The notes beneath the pieces were generated by a model that was not told where the DNA came from, made no database searches, and worked only from the letters and a program-made list of their open reading frames with translations. A DNA stretch of 64,000 bases, from the NCBI GenBank assembly GCA_003260075.1, contig QLIY01000299.1, positions 101,050 to 165,049 on the forward strand, in the 5' to 3' direction. Shown in pieces: positions 61,813 to 64,000 of this stretch. Position 1 is the first letter of the stretch. The number at the start of each line of letters is the position of its first letter. Made by a program: the position numbers and the translations under genes. The stretch is from Phallusia mammillata (lineage: Eukaryota; Chordata; Ascidiacea; Phlebobranchia; Ascidiidae).

Positions 61813-63621
61813 CCCTCACCCCAGTGACCCCCGATCTTACCCCCCAACTCACCCAATAGCTCCCCAGCCCTTTCAACAGTTTAACATTGGTTCCTTGCCT
61901 GCGCAAACGATGATGCCAAACAGCCCCATAGAACAAGAGGCTTGGCGCAACCTTATGATGTCATGTCGCCGTGATGTCACCAGCGCTCAAGAGCAGGCGT
62001 ACGGTGTGTTACGTCATAGAGAACAGAAGGAGGCCGAAAAACGCGAGATGAATAAATACATCTTGAGTGTGATGAACCCAGAGGATAATAAGACACAGGT
62101 AGAACGGCTGTTTTATATTTTCACCATTTTTTTTAAAGAAAAGGGTCAAAATATTTGAACAGTCAACGTTTTTGCAAACACATACATAAGAATAACACAT
62201 TAAACATTGACCAATATATGGACGTTTGATTTTTCAAGCAATTCTGTGTGGTTAACTATTTGTGTAAGATTAAGGACAATCTTTATTTCTTTAATTTGCG
62301 ACATTTATATTGACGAACTCGGTTAATCGCATAATCTGTTTAGTTGCATCGAAAGGCCAAGCCACTTATTAAGAAAATCGCCAGCTTAAACGGATAATTC
62401 GTTTAATTGCATACGGTAGAAAGCTTGGTAAAATTGTTTCGTCATTAACGTACTTCGTCTGTTTTTAGATTAGCCTGATATGTTTTTGCGGTATCGTTTA
62501 ATTTTGCGTAACAACACTGTTTTTTGTTGCAGGTCATTACGATTCCGAATGACAAATATTCTGGCACACAAAGTCACACTGAGATTCGTCTTGTTCCTAT
62601 GAGATCCACAACATTCACCAAAAGATACGACTTCTCTGCTTTCAAGGTACGTCCGCTTCAGCGATTCTCAAACTGTTTGGCGCGAAATATTCGTTTTTGC
62701 AGAGCGCAAATCTCATTTCATGTTATAAGGCAGTGGTTCGTAACTTTGGGTAATTACCCCCAACGAGGGAGATGACGTCAGTGTTATGTGACGCCATTTT
62801 CGATTTTTGACAAGGGGTAAATAAAAATAATCAGGTTATACAAAAAATTAAAGAAATACTTTTTTGGCTTAATAACCAAAAATCTTACCAGTACTTTTAA
62901 AAAAATTATTTTGTCAACAAATTGTAAAAAAACATTAGTTCACGTATTTGAGCGTGGATGTTTTAGCCGAGGTGTAGCGCGATATACACTTGTTCTAAAA
63001 CATGTAAATTCCAATGTAATGATGACACGTTGCGTCTTGATAGTGCTATGCCCTATATACACAGGAATGCTGTCATGCGCTTATATGGTTAGGTTGTGTT
63101 GTTTTGTTAAATTGCACCAGAGTTGAAAGTCAGACCAGGCTTTTTGAGCCTGGGTTGACCCTACTTAAACCATACCGCACTAGGTTCAGACCTGGCCCCA
63201 CAATTGGCCACATTTTACTCATAAATTCGCCTGAAAAAATCTAAATTTCGGACTTAATTTCAACAAATTTCAGGCTTAGGCAGTTTTTTGAACCCAATTT
63301 TCCTAGGCAGTTCTTGAACCCAATTTTCATTTGGCCACATTTTACTCATAAATTCGCCTTAAAAAATCTAAATTTCGGACTTAATTTCAACTAATTCTCA
63401 GTTTAGGCAGTTTTTTGAACCCAATTTTAGGCCGCTTTTTACAGTTGTAATTTATACCAAGTAGTAGTCTAGTGCTTGACAAATTGATTGTTTCGTCACA
63501 GAGCGTACTACCACGTCAACACATCAACCCATACAGGATTAAAATGGAGGGAGAGGGTTACGGGAGCGACGATCTTCGCAATTTGATCCTGGCTAGTCTA
63601 AGTGTTGTTAAATGCTCACAG
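51858..63621 (+). CDS. HECA: Headcase (HECA) homologue, continues past the right edge
   Basis: The exons are 51858-51954, 52297-52415, 52902-53010, 55344-55490, 60882-60999, 61162-62098, 62533-62646 and 63502-63621, all in phase. The N-terminal zinc-binding headcase domain is clear: CCFPSGCPQGE, CNYDGCTSSQFMHVECFTHW, then GRARSWSEKQRRQN, WTKRGYDLAYR and a Cys-rich CMCKCKHGHL. A basic KKKNRKKHK stretch follows, then a long low-complexity Ser/Pro-rich region, then LPRQHINPYRIKMEGEG and DDLRNLILASLS, matching the start of the C-terminal headcase domain. Headcase is a cytoplasmic regulator of progenitor growth and cell cycle in flies and mammals, linked to Unkempt and TORC1. The C-terminus is outside the window. 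The acceptor of exon 5 lies after a C run. Exon 6 contains a 73-base C run that would read as poly-proline and may be wrong. A separate gene sits in intron 4. Confidence 0.93.
53011..55343. other. HECA intron 3, with hAT and pogo-like fragments
   Basis: No exon is seen. A hAT-like end (CAGCGCTTCTCAAACTGGGG, 54326) is followed by a pogo-like MITE at 54409-54587. A CG-rich patch near 53280-53450 might be regulatory. Confidence 0.45.
54409..54587. mobile_element. Pogo/Tigger-like MITE with TA target duplication
   Basis: The ends are CAGTAAACCTTGGTTCATCC and, in reverse complement, CAGCAAACCTCGGTCAAACG. TA flanks both sides (54407-54408 and 54588-54589). CAGTA-type ends with TA duplication fit pogo/Tigger of the Tc1/mariner superfamily. 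Confidence 0.75.
55633..55822. mobile_element. Degraded hAT-like fragment in HECA intron 4
   Basis: The right end GTTTGGAACCACTGCAGT resembles hAT termini. The left side ACTCAACCAGGGTTTATGG is a poor partner. No target duplication was found. Confidence 0.35.
56520..56585. mobile_element. Possible collapsed piggyBac-like element
   Basis: TTAA occurs at both edges (56520-56523 and 56582-56585). Read from the right in reverse complement, the end is CCCTTTAACTGCGGGGGG, a piggyBac-type terminus. A perfect palindrome GGGGCGCAT-TT-ATGCGCCCC lies inside. A C run replaces the left part, so the interior is lost or unassembled. Confidence 0.4.
58830..60059 (+). CDS. Small secreted protein, four exons, nested in HECA intron 4
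   Basis: The exons are 58830-58908, 59288-59319, 59475-59521 and 59981-60059 (TGA), giving 78 residues. All borders are GT-AG and phases agree, which is unlikely by chance. The N-terminus MDFLKIVFVLFLIFAVTTS is a typical signal peptide. It is followed at once by YRRNRRHGNQ, a multibasic site a proprotein convertase might cut. The rest is polar, with IRVEYDG and three cysteines (FYSCS, WLKCEP, VECSN) near the C-terminus. I do not recognise the family, and it could be a peptide precursor or a short cysteine-stabilised domain. An odd cysteine count suggests dimerisation or a missing exon. It lies on the same strand as HECA and does not join it in frame. Confidence 0.6.
59577..59925. mobile_element. 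Inverted-repeat element, GGGCC-rich family, copy in the nested gene's last intron
   Basis: The element starts GTTGTAAGTCGGGCCGCG and ends with GGGCCCGCTTACAAATCT, inverted with respect to each other, like the copy at 46856-47035. It is longer, with extra sequence in the middle. Confidence 0.55.
60818..60992. repeat. Duplicate of the HECA exon 5 end, placed before the exon with a C run
   Basis: About 41 bases starting TTTGCAAACATGACGAACAG occur at 60820-60860 and again within exon 5 at 60951-60992. A 12-base C run (about 60859-60871) follows the first copy. The first copy is not needed for the reading frame. Confidence 0.75.
61737..61809 (+). repeat. 73-base C run inside HECA exon 6
   Basis: An uninterrupted C run keeps the frame open as about 24 prolines, followed by PHPSDPRS. 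The protein around it is naturally proline-rich, so a shorter real tract is plausible. Its length is close to the 74-base G run at 25128-25201, which looks like filler. Confidence 0.7.
63202..63426. repeat. Tandem repeat of about 125 bases without a poly-G join
   Basis: The segment 63202-63300 (starting near GGCCACATTTTACTC) recurs at 63327-63426 with few changes. It is within a HECA intron and belongs to the region related to the GGGCC-rich family. Confidence 0.7.
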
Positions 63622-63728
63622 GTGTGTATGGCATATGGTAGTGATGTAGCGAAAAAATCTGACTGTAAACAAGGTCTGCAATGAGTGTTAAAGAGAATAA
63701 TAAGCGTACTGATGCTACAATCCGGTAA

Positions 63729-63765
63729 TGGTGGGATTCGAACCCACGACGGGAGCCTTATATGA
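63729..63765 (-). repeat. tRNA-like 3' fragment (B box)
   Basis: The minus strand reads a B-box arm GTGGGTTCGAATCCCACC, as in the SINE-like copies at 468-640 and 1852-1985. The rest of a tRNA is missing. Confidence 0.5.
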
Positions 63766-63823
63766 ACCTAATTTCAAGGCCGTTCGTAAATATAGCCCTA
63801 AATGTCCAACGCAGGCTAGATAG

Positions 63824-63941
63824 CCCCCCCCCCGGAGGGAGAGGGTTACGGGAGCGACGATCTTCGCAATTTGATCCTGGCCAGTCTAAGTGTTGTCAAA
63901 TGCTCACAGGTGTGTATGGTAGTGATGTAGCGAAAAAAAAT
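63824..63941 (+). repeat. Second, partial copy of HECA exon 8 after a C run
   Basis: After 9 C (63824-63832), bases coding EGEGYGSDDLRN and the rest of exon 8, its donor and the following intron appear again with a few substitutions. The copy lacks an acceptor. Probably an allelic contig overlap. Confidence 0.8.
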
Positions 63942-64000
63942 CTGACTTTAGACAAGGTCTGCAATGAGTGTTAAAGAGAATAATAAGCGTACTGATGCTA

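Noticed and set aside
61406-61936. 176-codon minus-strand ORF rich in glycine
   Set aside because: It is antisense to HECA exon 6 and kept open by the C run.

Overview
The window reads as animal nuclear DNA, most likely from an ascidian tunicate of the Ciona type. It is AT-rich, with many short exons joined by GT-AG introns of a few hundred bases, chordate-like gene families, selenocysteine-coding TGA codons backed by SECIS elements, and many short non-autonomous DNA transposons. The species is inferred from gene content only. No CRISPR array, rRNA gene, phage or bacterial operon is visible. Layout, left to right: (1) 0.1-10.6 kb, minus strand: the first 17 exons of a NOMO (Nodal modulator) gene that runs off the left edge. 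(2) 12.1-23.2 kb: four iodothyronine deiodinase-like selenoprotein genes in the order minus, plus, plus, minus, each with an in-frame TGA for selenocysteine and a SECIS in the 3' UTR. The two central copies lie in a recent tandem duplication. (3) 26.4-32.6 kb, plus: a nine-exon S-adenosylmethionine decarboxylase proenzyme gene (AMD1). (4) 34.8 kb, plus: a 36-codon ORF whose product looks like phospholamban/sarcolipin. (5) 34.9-42.2 kb: a gene-poor stretch. (6) 42.2-43.1 kb, plus: a two-exon PLAC8/cornifelin-family gene. (7) 45.1-47.9 kb, minus: a complete five-exon Rab32/38 gene. (8) 49.05-50.1 kb, minus: an intronless multi-pass membrane protein with a TLC-like layout. (9) 51.9 kb to beyond the right edge, plus: a headcase (HECA) gene, with a small four-exon secreted-protein gene nested in its fourth intron at 58.8-60.1 kb. 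A second layer of structure runs through the whole window. Runs of about 9 to 74 G (or C) sit between, or inside, two near-identical copies of local sequence. The copies differ by scattered substitutions and small indels, as alleles do. The simplest reading is overlapping haplotype contigs or reads that were joined or filled with G/C instead of being merged. Several apparent tandem duplications, including NOMO exon 10, the 13.9-14.8 kb pair, the AMD1 intron pair and the last visible HECA exon, are therefore probably artefacts. The genes are mostly unrelated housekeeping or signalling genes and do not form a pathway. The exception is the deiodinase cluster, whose copies have diverged in intact, splice-damaged and active-site-altered directions.
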